64,000 nt of DNA, taken from NCBI GenBank assembly GCA_028671895.1, contig CM053795.1:11181501-11245500 (forward strand), in the 5' to 3' direction. Positions 63,806-64,000 of the stretch are shown one piece after another. The stretch is from Oenanthe sinensis. Taxonomy: Eukaryota; Streptophyta; Magnoliopsida; Apiales; Apiaceae. The notes beneath the pieces were generated by a model that was given only the letters and a program-made list of their open reading frames with translations, made no database searches and was not told the DNA's origin. How positions within the stretch are numbered: position 1 is the stretch's first letter; the number at the start of each line of letters is the position of its first letter. Made by a program: the position numbers and the translations under genes.

Positions 63806-64000
63806 TAACTCACTATAGTCGCAGCAGAAAGAAATGAATGAAGTACCAAACACATTCATGTATCTGTGTGCAAAAAGGGATCTTTTATTTTTCTTTTTTA
63901 CCTTTACTCATTTTTATGCCACCTGAAAGACTCAAAAGTTGCTTGCAAGCATATTTTTTCAACAATGATATATAAACTTGGACAGGAAAACTACCTGGGA
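63724..64000 (-). other. Polygalacturonase intron with a TA microsatellite
   Basis: Intronic sequence upstream of the exon at 63723, containing an uninterrupted AT dinucleotide run at about 63,780-63,805. No exon is recognised before the edge. Confidence 0.5.

Overview
This is a piece of a eudicot plant nuclear genome. The evidence is long AT-rich introns with GT-AG borders, many small non-autonomous DNA transposons, and plant-specific gene families: a BYPASS1-type protein, a HIPP metal-domain protein, a plastid-targeted ribosomal protein and a group-B MAP kinase. No species can be named from the sequence alone. Many introns and intergenic stretches are about 70% A+T and carry MITEs and microsatellites.

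Layout, left to right: (1) SEC10, an exocyst subunit, minus strand, its last exon(s) cut by the left edge; 21 coding exons are visible and its introns hold three well-bounded transposon insertions. (2) A TRAIP-type RING-H2 E3 ligase, plus strand, nine exons, transcribed divergently from SEC10. (3) A transposon-rich stretch (about 17.9-27.7 kb) with a shortened HIPP-like HMA gene and one unrecognised lysine-rich ORF with a TATA box, both minus strand. (4) A CBE1-type eIF4E-binding protein, minus strand, ten exons, with an N-terminal YTREFLL motif. (5) Plastid ribosomal protein uL5c, plus strand, three exons. (6) About 6 kb of AT-rich DNA ending in a 904-bp hAT element. (7) A membrane-anchored receptor-like cytoplasmic-type kinase, plus strand, seven exons. 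(8) A BYPASS1-family gene, plus strand, one coding exon behind a 1.5-kb leader intron. (9) A group-B MAP kinase of the MPK4 type, plus strand, six exons. (10) A GH28 polygalacturonase-like gene, minus strand, its 5' end cut by the right edge.

Genes 4, 5, 7, 8 and 9 appear in the same order as the Arabidopsis chromosome 4 genes At4g01290 (CBE1), At4g01310 (plastid L5), At4g01330 (kinase), At4g01360 (BPS3) and At4g01370 (MPK4), as I remember that map. This looks like a conserved ancestral block. It is not an operon: the genes have separate jobs (translation control, plastid ribosome, receptor-proximal signalling, root-to-shoot signal control, MAPK immunity and growth signalling).

I found no defence island, biosynthetic cluster, CRISPR array, tRNA or rRNA gene. 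The least explained items are a two-copy inverted-repeat family built of CGCTA/TAGCG palindromes, two hAT-like elements packed with subterminal repeats, the shortened HIPP gene, a coding-looking orphan exon near 56 kb, and a possible PCNA-binding tail on TRAIP.
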